A stretch of DNA of 64,000 nucleotides from DUPU01 sp050952465 (GCA_050952465.1 JBMNKZ010000007.1:124001-188000); one strand, 5' to 3'; positions 26,829-36,300 are shown, numbered from the stretch's first letter. The notes: a model not told the origin generated them from the sequence alone. A program made the numbers and translations.

Positions 26829-29012
26829 GTGACTAAATACGTAAAAATTGGGGGTTTACAGGTAGCTTCGATCCTACATGATTTTATTAATAAAGAAGCA
26901 TTACCAGGTACGCGCATTACTAGTGAACAATTTTGGGCGGGACTAGAATCACTTATTAAAGACTTGTCTCCGGAAAACAAGGCATTATTACAACAACGTG
27001 ATGAATTGCAAAAAAGAATTAATGAGTGGCATTTAAAAAACAAAGATAGCTTTAATTTTGATAACTACAAATCATTTTTACAAGAAATCAATTATCTGGA
27101 GCCAGATATAGATGATTTTGAGATTAAGACTGAAAATGTAGATGATGAGATTGCCATCCAAGGTGGTCCTCAGCTTGTGGTACCGGTAGATAACACCCGT
27201 TATGCAATCAACGCTGCTAACACACGTTGGGGAAGTCTGTATGACGCGCTTTATGGCACAGATGCAATTAGCGAAGAAAATAGGGCTGAGAGAACCGGTG
27301 CATACAATCCTGTGCGTGGAGAGCAGGTTATTAAATTTGCCAAGAATTTTCTTGACCAAACCATCCCGTTAAATAAAGGGTCTCATCAAGACGCTGTAAG
27401 ATATCAAATTGTTGATGATCAATTACTTGTATTACTTGAAAACGGTGAAACTACTCAACTTCAAGACCCGTCTAAAGTAGTGGGTTATCAAGGGGAAAAA
27501 GAAAACCCAGCAGCTGTTTTGTTTATTAACAATCGCCTTCATTTCGAAATTCAAATCGACCGAGCCCATCCCATCGGTAAAACCGATAAAGCCGGTGTAA
27601 AAGATGTGCTGTTGGAAGCGGCAACAACAACCATTATGGATTTTGAAGATTCCATTGCAGCTGTCGATGCGGAAGATAAAGTGGGCGTGTATCGAAATTG
27701 GTTAGGTCTTATTAAAGGAGACATATCAGCAACCTTTGAAAAGGGTAATAAAACAATAACTCGTGTCATGAATCCTGACCGTACGTATACAACTCTTTCA
27801 GGAGAAAAGCTGACTCTTCCTGGAAGATCACTCATGTTCTGCCGAAATGTAGGTCATTTGATGACAAACAACGCTGTCTTAGATGAAAATGGCGACGAAG
27901 TACCAGAAGGGATTTTAGATGCAGCCATCAGCGCATTAATTAGTACACATGAGCTTTGTGGTAATTCAAAATATAAAAATTCACAAAAAGGATCTATCTA
28001 TATTGTTAAACCAAAAATGCATGGTTCAAAGGAAGCAGCCTTTGCTAATAAGCTGTTTGACCGCGTGGAAGATATGCTTCATTTAGAAAGAAATACGATT
28101 AAAATTGGCGTAATGGATGAAGAACGCCGGACATCATTAAACCTAAAAACATGTATTTACCAGGTTAAAGACCGCATTGTCTTCATTAATACTGGATTCT
28201 TAGACCGTACAGGGGATGAAATGCATACATCAATGGAAGCAGGTCCAATGATTCGTAAAGGTGATATGAAATCATCAACTTGGCTCGCATCCTATGAAAA
28301 ATCAAATGTAAACATTGGTTTAGCATGCGGTTTACAAGGTGTTGCCCAAATTGGTAAAGGAATGTGGGCTATGCCAGATTTAATGGCAGAAATGCTGAAA
28401 CAAAAAATCGGTCATCTTAAAGCCGGCGGAAATACAGCATGGGTACCATCTCCTACGGCAGCAACACTGCATGCCCTGCATTATCATCAAATCGATGTAT
28501 TTGATGTACAAAACGAATTGAAGAAAAACATTTCTGATTTACGTGATGGCATTTTGCAATTGCCTATTGAGAAAAATCCCAGTTGGTCTCCGGAGGAAAT
28601 CCAAGAGGAGCTTAATAACAATTGCCAGGGGATTCTCGGCTATGTTATTCGCTGGGTAGAACAAGGGATTGGCTGCTCTAAAGTACCGGATATTAATAAT
28701 ATCGGCTTAATGGAGGACAGAGCTACCCTCCGTATCTCTAGCCAGCATATTGCGAACTGGCTGCATCACGGCATATGTACAGAAGAGCAAGTAATGGATA
28801 CATTAAAACGTATGGCAAAGGTTGTTGACGAGCAAAATGCCGGTGACTCTGCATATCGAAATATGGCACCTGACTTTGAGAATTCCATTGGGTTCCAAGC
28901 TGCTTGTGATTTAATTTTTAAAGGCTATGACCAACCAAATGGCTATACAGAGCCTATTCTACATCGCCGCCGTGCTGAAGCTAAAGCTAAATTTGGGATG
29001 AAGCAACAATAA
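26829..29012 (+). CDS. glcB: Malate synthase G
   Basis: 727 residues, GTG start with AAGGGGAGGA upstream. Full-length isoform G: ARWG-type region NAANTRWGSLYDALYGTD, catalytic TTTIMDFEDSIAAVDAEDK, KMHGSKEAAFANKLFDRVEDML, NVNIGLACGLQGVAQIGKGMW and a C-terminal YRNMAPDF block. It condenses glyoxylate and acetyl-CoA to malate. No isocitrate lyase is nearby, so it more likely disposes of glyoxylate from glycolate or purine/glycine breakdown. It faces a convergent LysR regulator and has phased operators upstream. Confidence 0.96.
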   Translation: MTKYVKIGGLQVASILHDFINKEALPGTRITSEQFWAGLESLIKDLSPENKALLQQRDELQKRINEWHLKNKDSFNFDNYKSFLQEINYLEPDIDDFEIKTENVDDEIAIQGGPQLVVPVDNTRYAINAANTRWGSLYDALYGTDAISEENRAERTGAYNPVRGEQVIKFAKNFLDQTIPLNKGSHQDAVRYQIVDDQLLVLLENGETTQLQDPSKVVGYQGEKENPAAVLFINNRLHFEIQIDRAHPIGKTDKAGVKDVLLEAATTTIMDFEDSIAAVDAEDKVGVYRNWLGLIKGDISATFEKGNKTITRVMNPDRTYTTLSGEKLTLPGRSLMFCRNVGHLMTNNAVLDENGDEVPEGILDAAISALISTHELCGNSKYKNSQKGSIYIVKPKMHGSKEAAFANKLFDRVEDMLHLERNTIKIGVMDEERRTSLNLKTCIYQVKDRIVFINTGFLDRTGDEMHTSMEAGPMIRKGDMKSSTWLASYEKSNVNIGLACGLQGVAQIGKGMWAMPDLMAEMLKQKIGHLKAGGNTAWVPSPTAATLHALHYHQIDVFDVQNELKKNISDLRDGILQLPIEKNPSWSPEEIQEELNNNCQGILGYVIRWVEQGIGCSKVPDINNIGLMEDRATLRISSQHIANWLHHGICTEEQVMDTLKRMAKVVDEQNAGDSAYRNMAPDFENSIGFQAACDLIFKGYDQPNGYTEPILHRRRAEAKAKFGMKQQ

Positions 29013-29026
29013 TTCAATCTCTTTGC

Positions 29027-29061
29027 AGACAAGGGGTGCTCCTAAGTGAACACCCCTGTCT
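29027..29061. terminator. Shared terminator between glcB and the LysR gene
   Basis: Near-perfect 11-bp stem AGACA(A)GGGGTG/CACCCCTGTCT with a 12-nt loop between convergent genes, followed by CATTCTTTTT on the plus strand. Confidence 0.75.
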
Positions 29062-29951
29062 CATTCTTTTTGCTCTTCAATAAATTCCTTCGCCATCTTA
29101 ATAAATTCACGAGCCGCGAAGGACTGGTATTTATTTTTCTTCCAAATCAGACCGAGTTCTAAGTTAATTTCGGGATATTTAAAAGGAATGGCTATAATAT
29201 CATGAGGCATACCCTGGCATATTTTACTTGGCAATAAAGCAATGCCTAATCTTGCTCCAACCATCTCGACAATAAAATCTTTTTGAGAGCTTTCACAAAC
29301 GACTTTTGGGGTAAACTCATGTTTTGTACAAACATCCAGAATTCGATCATGCAAAGAAAAATCTTTTCTGTATAAAATAAACGGTTGATTTTCTAATAGC
29401 GAAAAATCAATAACCTTATTTCCAGCTAATGGATTGTCCTTATGCACGATAACCACTAGTGGATCCTTCAAAAGTCTAATAATTTCAAAACTGTTATTTC
29501 TAACCGGCACATTACAAATAAGACCGATATCCAGAGACCCTTCCTCTACCCCATCTTTTATTGCCTTCGAACCGACCTCTGTAAGTTGTATCTCCACTAA
29601 AGGATATGTTTCTTTGTAGCGACTAATCAAACTCGAGTAAAACGCTGCGCCCATAATAGGCGGAATGCCAATTCTGATTTCACCTTTTTTTAATTCCGCA
29701 ATATCAGAGAGCTCCGATGTTAAATTCTGAAAAGCCTCCAATACATTTTTAGCATTGATCAACACAGCCTTGCCTGCGTCTGTCAGCTCTAATTTAGGAG
29801 AACGGTAAAACAGCGGTACCCCTAACTCCCCTTCTAAATATTGAATAGCTTTACTTAGTGAAGGCTGAGACACATGCAATGTCGAAGCTGCTTTTGTAAA
29901 ACTTAAATATTTGGCGACTTCAGCAAAATACTCCAAATGCCGAATATCCAA
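29061..29951 (-). CDS. LysR-family transcriptional regulator
   Basis: About 296 residues if TTG 29951 is used: GAGGGGGTG precedes it and it gives (M)DIRHLEYFAEVAKYLSFTKA, the usual LysR start, while the GTG at 29960 lies inside the site. N-terminal winged helix (SFTKAASTLHVSQPSLSKAI) and a C-terminal periplasmic-binding-like effector domain (about 90-290). Placed tail to tail with glcB, it is the best candidate to bind the operators at 26667-26712, sensing a small acid such as glycolate or glyoxylate; ligand is inferred. Confidence 0.92.
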   Translation of the reverse strand: MDIRHLEYFAEVAKYLSFTKAASTLHVSQPSLSKAIQYLEGELGVPLFYRSPKLELTDAGKAVLINAKNVLEAFQNLTSELSDIAELKKGEIRIGIPPIMGAAFYSSLISRYKETYPLVEIQLTEVGSKAIKDGVEEGSLDIGLICNVPVRNNSFEIIRLLKDPLVVIVHKDNPLAGNKVIDFSLLENQPFILYRKDFSLHDRILDVCTKHEFTPKVVCESSQKDFIVEMVGARLGIALLPSKICQGMPHDIIAIPFKYPEINLELGLIWKKNKYQSFAAREFIKMAKEFIEEQKE

Positions 29952-30195
29952 TAACTTCACCCCCTCTATTGCATATATGCTATTATATCGAATTTTATCT
30001 TTTTATGTATGGGGGTTGTCTACTTTTCCATGAAATTCATGATGGTATTTTTCATAAAAGGCTCTATAAAAAATTTTGTGTTGTTTTTTGCGGGTTCTGT
30101 TCTTTAAAGGCATAGTTTTAAATTTCTAAAAGTGTCCCCTTTCCTGGTACTAGCATATTATGAGATAGGAACTAAATTAGAAAGGGGGCCGCTCA

Positions 30196-30309
30196 ATGAG
30201 TTTAATTAAAGGTAATAACAACGCTTTTGAAGATATTGTTGATCTGATTATTATTCTTATTGTGCTGGAGTTTCTATGTGACTGCGTATTGAATAATCGT
30301 CATTGTTAG
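30196..30309 (+). CDS. Small membrane peptide (37 aa)
   Basis: ATG with AAAGGGGG upstream and a terminator 77 bases after the stop. The peptide has a hydrophobic helix flanked by polar ends (MSLIKGNNN ... LIIILIVLEFLCDC ... NNRHC) and three cysteines. It resembles in size and layout the short hydrophobic proteins seen around sporulation genes of Firmicutes, but I cannot name a family. A separate transcription unit. Confidence 0.55.
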   Translation: MSLIKGNNNAFEDIVDLIIILIVLEFLCDCVLNNRHC

Positions 30310-30385
30310 TGAGAAATTTTGCTAAAAAAGTTCATATTCATTACCTGACATATTATGCTGTAAAGTTTTATACATGTTCATTCCC

Positions 30386-30430
30386 ATCATACGGCTCTTG
30401 TATTATTTAGAAGTCGTGTGATCTTTTTTT
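30386..30430 (+). terminator. Terminator after the 37-aa gene
   Basis: Imperfect stem (ATCATACGGCTT-like arm with AAGTCGTGTGAT) followed by C and seven T; the first REP-like repeat starts right after it. Confidence 0.7.
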
Positions 30431-30436
30431 GTCTAA

Positions 30437-30596
30437 GGAAATTTAGGGACGGTTCTTAAGGAAATTTAGGGACGGTTCTTGAATTGAATTCATAAACCCT
30501 CTAAAGTCCTCATTGTTAGATTGACTGAAGAAATTTATTTTATTCAATTCAAGAACCGTCCCTAAATTTCTTCGTTAAAACCGTCCCTGAATTTCC
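30437..30596. repeat. REP-like repeat cluster (two forward, two inverted units)
   Basis: Forward units at 30437-30457 and 30460-30491 read GGAAATTTAGGGACGGTTCT, the second followed by TGAATTGAATTC. Inverted units at 30542-30570 and 30579-30596 carry AAGAACCGTCCC. The inner pair, 50 bases apart, can fold into a long hairpin, like a bacterial interspersed mosaic element. The same core occurs at 33291, 35341 and 36261, around a Y1 transposase gene. Confidence 0.85.
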
Positions 30597-30615
30597 TCTG
30601 AATTCCCGTGGTTTA

Positions 30616-32133
30616 TTAAGTTCCTTTGAGACTAAAGTGCATATAATCTGCCCCGTTGGACCAATTCATATCGGGACTCCAATGCCACCCATACTTTTTG
30701 AACGCTCTTACTACATCTCCATCAGCTGGAATAGAATAGGGATTTTTCCCTGGCATCCAAAAGCTACCTGCTTTGATAGTTCCGTCCCGTCCGATAAAAT
30801 AGTTTTCATTAGGGTTAATATCAATGGCTAAACCGTAGTTATGCTGGGATGTTCCGCCCCGATTTGAATAGCCGGAACAGGATTTTATGGGGAATTTCTC
30901 CTTACCGTTATATATTTCGGCAAATATTTTTTTCACATATTCAGCTACATCTTTATGAACTGTCAAAGTAATCGTAGCTGTCTTTTTTGTACCCGAGGAT
31001 AGCTGCCATACCGGAACACTAATACTTGTCAAAAAGGAATTAACCTCGATATCGCCTCTTAAGCGGATATCTGATCTGTCACTTTGTGTTGTTTCACGTT
31101 CTCTAGCTTTCGGTAAAACAGTAAACTCCCGAGTTAATGAAAACAGAGAAGGATTGCCCTTACTGTCTACAGGTACTACTTCTATCACAGCTTTTACAGT
31201 CTGCCTGTCACTACCAAATATGTTATCTAACTTTATGGTATCATGATCTTCTTTAGGGTTTGTCCGAAAATCAATGTTATGGGCTTTTGTCCGTGTGGCA
31301 TAAGCCACTGTGCCGTTTTTTAGAATCCGGACATCATAAGCTGCCGCTAAAGGTGTATCACCCCAACTTAAATTTACATCACCGTGATAATAATATTGAG
31401 ATATTTTCATACCAGAGGGTGCCGGCAGCACACATTCCTTCACCCCTGCTGCTTTGATGCGGGAGGCATCACAATATGCCAATAAATTAAGCATTAAAAC
31501 TACCGCTTGCTCCCGCGTGATATTTGACTTTGGACTTAAATTACCATTACCTGTTCCGGCAATAATCCCCCGGGAATAAGCATCAGCCATATACCTTTCA
31601 GACCAACCGAATATTTTATTACTATCCTTAGCATATTCTTGAAGAATTTTGGCTGCTTGCTGCTCGTCCATTAATTCAGCATCAGTTTGGAATAAAAGTC
31701 GTAATTTACCCATCATTACGGTAGCCATTTCCCTTGTTAGGGGTAGATCCGGACCAAAAATTCCAGGTGCAGTACCAGTTGTTAACCCTAAAGCATATGC
31801 CTGCTCGGCTATTTTATCCTGGGAATCGGTAAACGGATGGGATTGGGGAACTTTGGGTAAAGGATACTTAAATATTCGACAGCTGTTGATCAGTAATAAG
31901 CAAAAATCCTGCCGTGTAATACTATCGGTAAATTGTTTTTCACTAAAGTCATCTGATATTAGCCCTGCTGTTTCTGCAATATTAATTCTGGATAAAGCCC
32001 AAGTGCTAGGTCGATATTCTGATCCTGAATCCGCATCTGCCAATGCGATTGGGGAAAAAATTAACACCAAAAAAACCGAAAACAAAGCTGCGATCATTAT
32101 ATGTAATTTCTCGGCTTTCACTATAAAAATCAT
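30616..32133 (-). CDS. SLH-anchored D-alanyl-D-alanine carboxypeptidase (VanY/M15 type)
   Basis: About 505 residues from ATG 32133; the frame extends to GTG 32190 and a GTG at 32121 is another choice, so the start is uncertain. Signal peptide (about 10-33), two to three S-layer-homology repeats (about 40-215; LTREMATVMMGKLR and ITREQAVVLMLNLL), a fibronectin-like linker, and a C-terminal M15 peptidase domain with the zinc motif TSQHNYGLAIDI and DYMHFSL. It should be exported, bound to the wall by SLH domains and trim D-Ala from peptidoglycan. Its stop lies 20 bases from a REP unit. Confidence 0.9.
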   Translation of the reverse strand: MIFIVKAEKLHIMIAALFSVFLVLIFSPIALADADSGSEYRPSTWALSRINIAETAGLISDDFSEKQFTDSITRQDFCLLLINSCRIFKYPLPKVPQSHPFTDSQDKIAEQAYALGLTTGTAPGIFGPDLPLTREMATVMMGKLRLLFQTDAELMDEQQAAKILQEYAKDSNKIFGWSERYMADAYSRGIIAGTGNGNLSPKSNITREQAVVLMLNLLAYCDASRIKAAGVKECVLPAPSGMKISQYYYHGDVNLSWGDTPLAAAYDVRILKNGTVAYATRTKAHNIDFRTNPKEDHDTIKLDNIFGSDRQTVKAVIEVVPVDSKGNPSLFSLTREFTVLPKARERETTQSDRSDIRLRGDIEVNSFLTSISVPVWQLSSGTKKTATITLTVHKDVAEYVKKIFAEIYNGKEKFPIKSCSGYSNRGGTSQHNYGLAIDINPNENYFIGRDGTIKAGSFWMPGKNPYSIPADGDVVRAFKKYGWHWSPDMNWSNGADYMHFSLKGT

Positions 32134-32190
32134 CCCTCTCCCGAATATCTTTTTTCTATTATATCTATTACTTATTATCCCCCTTTCCAC

Positions 32191-32469
32191 AAAACCCCTA
32201 ATTATAACGCAACGGCGGAAAATTCTTCAGTTGTGGTGAAATTTTCCTGACCTAATGCGTTTCAACGAGGCGAAAGCTTGTCTCTCCCCTGAAAATCCCA
32301 AAGATATCCGCCACCCATAGGAGTGGAGGACATCTGACGCTACTTATAATATGACTTATAAACTATATATTCGAATAGAAAACTCATTTTATGTCCAAAA
32401 AAGTAAAATATATTCATTTTATAACAAATTAGCTCAGGTTTTCAGCACCTAGTTATTGGACGTGTATAG
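32191..32469. other. Gene-free stretch
   Basis: 279 bases between the divergent carboxypeptidase and the decayed oxidoreductase. A small hairpin (CCACCCATAGGAGTGG around 32310) is the only structure I notice; no gene and no convincing promoter. Confidence 0.4.
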
Positions 32470-33310
32470 GTGGCCTTATTCGTCAATACTAACAAAAAAC
32501 AGAAGGTGGTCACTATTAAGATTGCAATTATGGGGGCGGGTTTATCAGGTCTATCCTGCGCCATTACTTTAGAGCAAAACGGTCTTTATCCTGTTATTTT
32601 TGAGCATAGACGATCTGTGGGAGACGGTTTGTTAATGGGGAAATCTTACTTTCCCTTTTAAACCGGCCGGTTTTTGATTCTCTAGCCTATTTCTCTGAAG
32701 AATACGAATTTTTTTAAGTCCTACCTCGAATATCAAAAAATTGATTCTGCATTCAGAAAATAAACAGGCGGTAATTCAAGGACACTTGGGATTTACGAAT
32801 ATCAGAGGACGTCATAAGGATTCCTTTGAAAACCAATTAGCCCGCTAGGTGAAAAGTAACATTATTTATAATTCCCATTATAGTTACGAACAACTGGTCA
32901 AAGAATTTACTCATGTCATAGTTGCCACCGGGGATGCGGCAGACGCATCTAAAATACAGATTTATCGAAAGGATTTGACGGTTTGCTTAAGGGGAGCTAC
33001 AGTGACAGGTAACTTTGATATTTATGCAGTGAGAGCTTGGCTCAATAACAATTTTGCCCCAAAAGGTTATGGCTATTTAATCCCCTTTTCCGAAAAGGAA
33101 GCCAACATTGTTATTGCTTTTCCCGAATATCCGGAAAACAAAAATCTCGATCTGGATAAATTATGGGATAATTTTGTGAGAAAGGTTTGTGAAGTTCTAG
33201 GGCAAAACTTAAAGATAACTGACAACTTTAAAATATCCGGATATATTATCGGTACTTGCCAGTACCCAAGGATAGGTAACAGGGAAAACCGGGGACGGTT
33301 CTTGAATTGA
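32470..33310 (+). pseudogene. Decayed FAD-dependent oxidoreductase (geranylgeranyl-reductase-like)
   Basis: The start encodes a dinucleotide-binding fold (KIAIMGAGLSGLSCAITLEQNG), but after about 60 codons the frame is lost: stops and shifts occur between 32640 and 32850. A second frame (32849-33310) resumes with FTHVIVATGDAADAS and GYGYLIPFSEKEANIVIAFP, typical of FAD monooxygenase/geranylgeranyl reductase-type proteins. The 3-prime end is cut by a REP unit, which supplies the last codons and stop. Clearly non-functional. Confidence 0.85.
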
Positions 33311-33313
33311 ATT
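33291..33313 (+). repeat. REP-like unit, left arm of the pair holding IS1182
   Basis: GGGGACGGTTCTTGAATTGA plus ATT. With the inverted unit at 35341-35370 it forms a pair that would be about 120 bases apart if the IS1182-type element (33383-35290) were removed. Confidence 0.8.
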
Positions 33314-33382
33314 TATATATTCGCGCATTTTTCCATAACTTTAGCTATTAAATCTTCTTTCTTTTTCTTTTGCTTTCAAATC

Positions 33383-35290
33383 TTGATTCCACTGCAAAAA
33401 CCCCAAAAATATTGTAAAACAGCAGGATAAACCACTGTGAATATCGAAGTAATAGTTAGATATTTAAAGCAAATAAAAGATAAACTAACTTTAGGGTGGT
33501 TTTGCAGTATGTTCCGTAAAAACGATAGTCACTATCAAGATGAACTTTTTAGCCATTACCAGTCCATGAGACCAAGTGTAGCCAAACTACTAAACAAAAC
33601 CTGGGCACCAGTTTTCTATGAACATGTTTTTTGTAAAATCAACGAAGATCTGTTTGCCCCCATGTATTGTCTTGATACCGGCAGACCCAATGTTCCAGTT
33701 AATATACTGATGTCATTAGAGATTATCAAAAACATGTTTGGTTATACTGATCAAGAATTAATCGAGCAGTTCTACTTTAACTTCCAGGTCAATTATGCCC
33801 TAGGTATAAGAAACCTGGGTGAGGTTTACCTGGCTGAACGTACCCTTTACGAATTCAGAGAAAGAGTTTATAGGCACATATTAGAGTATCCCGAGCAAGA
33901 TGAAGTGATTTTCCAACAGTTTGAAATCCTAACCAAGAATTTTATCGAACAAGCCGGGATAAAAACCGATGACCAGCGTATGGATTCTACCTTGATTTCT
34001 CCCAATATCAAGAAAGCCGGTAGACTCTCGTTAGCCCTGGATGTATTGGTTCAAGCGGTAAGAGGCATTGCTTCTAACATGCTTTCCGATAATCTCAAAC
34101 AAGTGTTAAGAGATAGCTTCAGAACTGATTTACTATACAGAACTAGAAATCAGGAACTGGAAAGCAGGTTCCAGAAAGTCCTTAACCTCATGCAAGAGGT
34201 AGATAACTTGGCAAATAAGGATCGTAACCTTGCTTCAAAACGAGAAATGGTTCTGCTTAAGCGTTTTCTAGGCGAACAGGCTGCCTTCGATGAATCTAAG
34301 GGAATATGGCTCGCCAAGCCCAGTAGTGAAATTGAAAGCGGTTCCCTGCAATCAGCTTATGATAGTGACGCTACCTTCCGTAACAAAGCGGGTAAGAACC
34401 ATAGCGGCTACGTTTTAAACGTGAGCGAAACCAGTAGCAAAGAAAACCCGATTCAGGTGATTACCGACTTTTCAGTACAACCCAATAACATCAGCGATGT
34501 AGAGATGGCTAAGGAGCGCATACCCATCATCAAACAAAGGACGGATGTAAAGGACATCTACTTAGATGGAGGTTACTACGGCCAAGAGGTCATAGAAATG
34601 GCAGATGAGCTAGAGGTTAACCTACACTATACAGATATGACCGGACGTAAGGCTCCATCAGATAAACTTTCCACAACCAGTTTTAAGTTTGATGATGATA
34701 TGAAAATAATCAGTTGTCCCCAGGGCAAGATCCCATTTAGAAGCGATTTCAATCCCGGTTCCAAGACTAGCAGTTGCCACTTCAAACACGAGGATTGCCA
34801 AGGATGCCCGAATTTTGATATATGTCCAGTAAAGACCCAGAAGAAAGACCGGATATTACGGGTTAGTTTAAAAACCATCCAGGCTGACCGGGTTAGAGAT
34901 CAAATACACAATATTGCGGTCAGACGTGAAAACACCAGTTATCGTGCTGGAATCGAAGCAACCAACTCCGCTCTAAAAAGAGGGGAAGATCTGAATAACC
35001 TTTACACACGTGGCGTGCTAAAAACTTACTTGGTCACTGCTTACAAAATTATAGCCCGAAATATTAAGCAGTTTTCCCGGATGGCTCTGGGCAAGCTAAG
35101 GAAGCCGAAAAGGCCAAAAGCAGGGATATTATGCCCAAATTTAGGTTAACGAACACAAAACCATAGTAATGGAGGTCTAAATTAGCGATCTTCAGTTGAA
35201 AAAGAACTTTTTGAGCTATCTGCTCAAGACAATTTTTACTATTGAAAACCCCCATAGGGGTTAAACAACCTGTTTTTGCAGTGGAATCAA
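33383..35290 (+). mobile_element. IS1182-family insertion sequence (1908 bp)
   Basis: A perfect 19-bp terminal inverted repeat, TTGATTCCACTGCAAAAAC at 33383-33401 and its complement at 35272-35290, bounds one long transposase gene. I see no convincing target duplication. It lies in the loop of a REP-like inverted pair, consistent with insertion at a palindrome. Confidence 0.92.
33437..35149 (+). CDS. IS1182-family transposase
   Basis: 570 residues, full length. N-terminal DUF772-type domain (PVNILMSLEIIKNMFGYTDQELIEQF, split here, and NYALGI), a central helical insertion, and a DDE-type catalytic core with SAYDSDATFRNKAGKNHSGY, DIYLDGGYYGQEVIE and the C-terminal RAGIEATNSALKRG (E). A four-cysteine knuckle (CQGCPNFDIC) precedes the last part. 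GTG start. Looks intact. Confidence 0.94.
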   Translation: MNIEVIVRYLKQIKDKLTLGWFCSMFRKNDSHYQDELFSHYQSMRPSVAKLLNKTWAPVFYEHVFCKINEDLFAPMYCLDTGRPNVPVNILMSLEIIKNMFGYTDQELIEQFYFNFQVNYALGIRNLGEVYLAERTLYEFRERVYRHILEYPEQDEVIFQQFEILTKNFIEQAGIKTDDQRMDSTLISPNIKKAGRLSLALDVLVQAVRGIASNMLSDNLKQVLRDSFRTDLLYRTRNQELESRFQKVLNLMQEVDNLANKDRNLASKREMVLLKRFLGEQAAFDESKGIWLAKPSSEIESGSLQSAYDSDATFRNKAGKNHSGYVLNVSETSSKENPIQVITDFSVQPNNISDVEMAKERIPIIKQRTDVKDIYLDGGYYGQEVIEMADELEVNLHYTDMTGRKAPSDKLSTTSFKFDDDMKIISCPQGKIPFRSDFNPGSKTSSCHFKHEDCQGCPNFDICPVKTQKKDRILRVSLKTIQADRVRDQIHNIAVRRENTSYRAGIEATNSALKRGEDLNNLYTRGVLKTYLVTAYKIIARNIKQFSRMALGKLRKPKRPKAGILCPNLG

Positions 35291-35340
35291 TCTTACTTAT
35301 AAATAAAAATTGAATGGACAAATGTGATAATGCATCATCC

Positions 35341-35370
35341 ATTCAATTCAAGAACCGTCCCTAAATTTCA
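35341..35370 (-). repeat. REP-like unit at the 3-prime side of the Y1 transposase gene
   Basis: ATTCAATTCAAGAACCGTCC and CTAAATTTCA in one block, right after the end of the transposase gene. Immediately upstream, TGAATGGA and TCCATTCA form another short stem (35310-35345). Confidence 0.85.
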
Positions 35371-36210
35371 CTAAGCTTTAAGGATTTTACATACCATTGA
35401 CTGGGACAATCCTCCACACAATTCACCAATCTCCTTTAAGGTTAGGGAAGAATTCTTTCTTAGTCTGCTCATCAATTCATATCGTAGGTTTTTGTTGGCT
35501 TTTAAATCTTCCAAACTAATTTCGTTTTCCCTAAGTATTTTGTCTACTAATTCTTGGGCAGCACCCAAAGAATCAATATAATCTGCGTTTTCCTTATACA
35601 GTAGTATTTTGTCTTCTTCTATGTCCATAACCTCATCTATAAAATCTGTTGAATCATATTTTAATACGTATTTATAGTATTCTGCCATTGCTTCTTTCCT
35701 GTTTCCCGACATGATGCCTAGTACCCTTTCAACATTTACCAAGCTACCCCAGATCCGGTCTTTTCCCAAATAACTTTTAAAACTGCTCCATTTATATTCC
35801 TCAGGCAATCTAACAATCCTGGCTTTCACCGGGTTATTATGAATATAGGCGGTTAATGCTAAAAGATAATTATCGTTCTCAACGATTTCACTTTTAAATC
35901 TGTCTTGGAATAAATGCCCCACCCGTTTATAGTTGTGATTAAAATAATAAGCATAGCTCACATTAATGCTTTTGATTATTTTAGAAATATCATTTCCATT
36001 GTCATTTATCAATAAATGAACATGATTATCCATGAGACAGTATGATTCTAAGATAAAGTTATATTTCTCCATCATTCGGCTCATGATATTAAGAAACCGA
36101 ATCTTATCATCGTCTTGTAAAAATATATTTTTACGCTCATTACCTCGTAGGATAATGTGATATGTGGAGAACTCTCCCTTTTCTCTAGCTATTCTGGGCA
36201 TTTTTTTCAC
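35371..36210 (-). CDS. REP-associated tyrosine transposase (Y1/HUH, RAYT)
   Basis: 279 residues. N-terminal Y1_Tnp domain with the HUH-type motif MDNHVHLLI and the family patterns YHIILRGNERKNIF, RVGHLFQDRFKSE and YIHNNPVKARIV. A C-terminal helix-turn-helix-like section (SSLTLKEIGELCGGLSQSMV) may bind DNA. Such proteins cut and move REP elements as single strands, and this gene is framed by two direct REP-like units (35341, 36261). Start GTG 36210 or ATG 36201. Confidence 0.93.
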   Translation of the reverse strand: MKKMPRIAREKGEFSTYHIILRGNERKNIFLQDDDKIRFLNIMSRMMEKYNFILESYCLMDNHVHLLINDNGNDISKIIKSINVSYAYYFNHNYKRVGHLFQDRFKSEIVENDNYLLALTAYIHNNPVKARIVRLPEEYKWSSFKSYLGKDRIWGSLVNVERVLGIMSGNRKEAMAEYYKYVLKYDSTDFIDEVMDIEEDKILLYKENADYIDSLGAAQELVDKILRENEISLEDLKANKNLRYELMSRLRKNSSLTLKEIGELCGGLSQSMVCKILKA

Positions 36211-36260
36211 TCTTTTACATTAAAAATAAAAATTAAATCGAGACGCTATCGTATTTATCC

Positions 36261-36300
36261 ATTCAATTCAAGAACCGTCCCTGAATTTCCCTGAATTTCC
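36261..36300 (-). repeat. REP-like unit at the 5-prime side of the Y1 gene
   Basis: ATTCAATTCAAGAACCGTCC and CTGAATTTCC, followed by a second CTGAATTTCC. It also encodes the last codons and the stop of the histidine kinase gene. Confidence 0.85.

Noticed and set aside
30437..30596. Direct and inverted repeats considered as a CRISPR array
   Set aside because: Only four units in both orientations with irregular spacing and no cas genes; they match the REP/RAYT pattern.
35064..35342. 92-codon minus-strand frame at the end of the IS1182 element
   Set aside because: It is antisense to the transposase and crosses the terminal inverted repeat, so it is not a gene.
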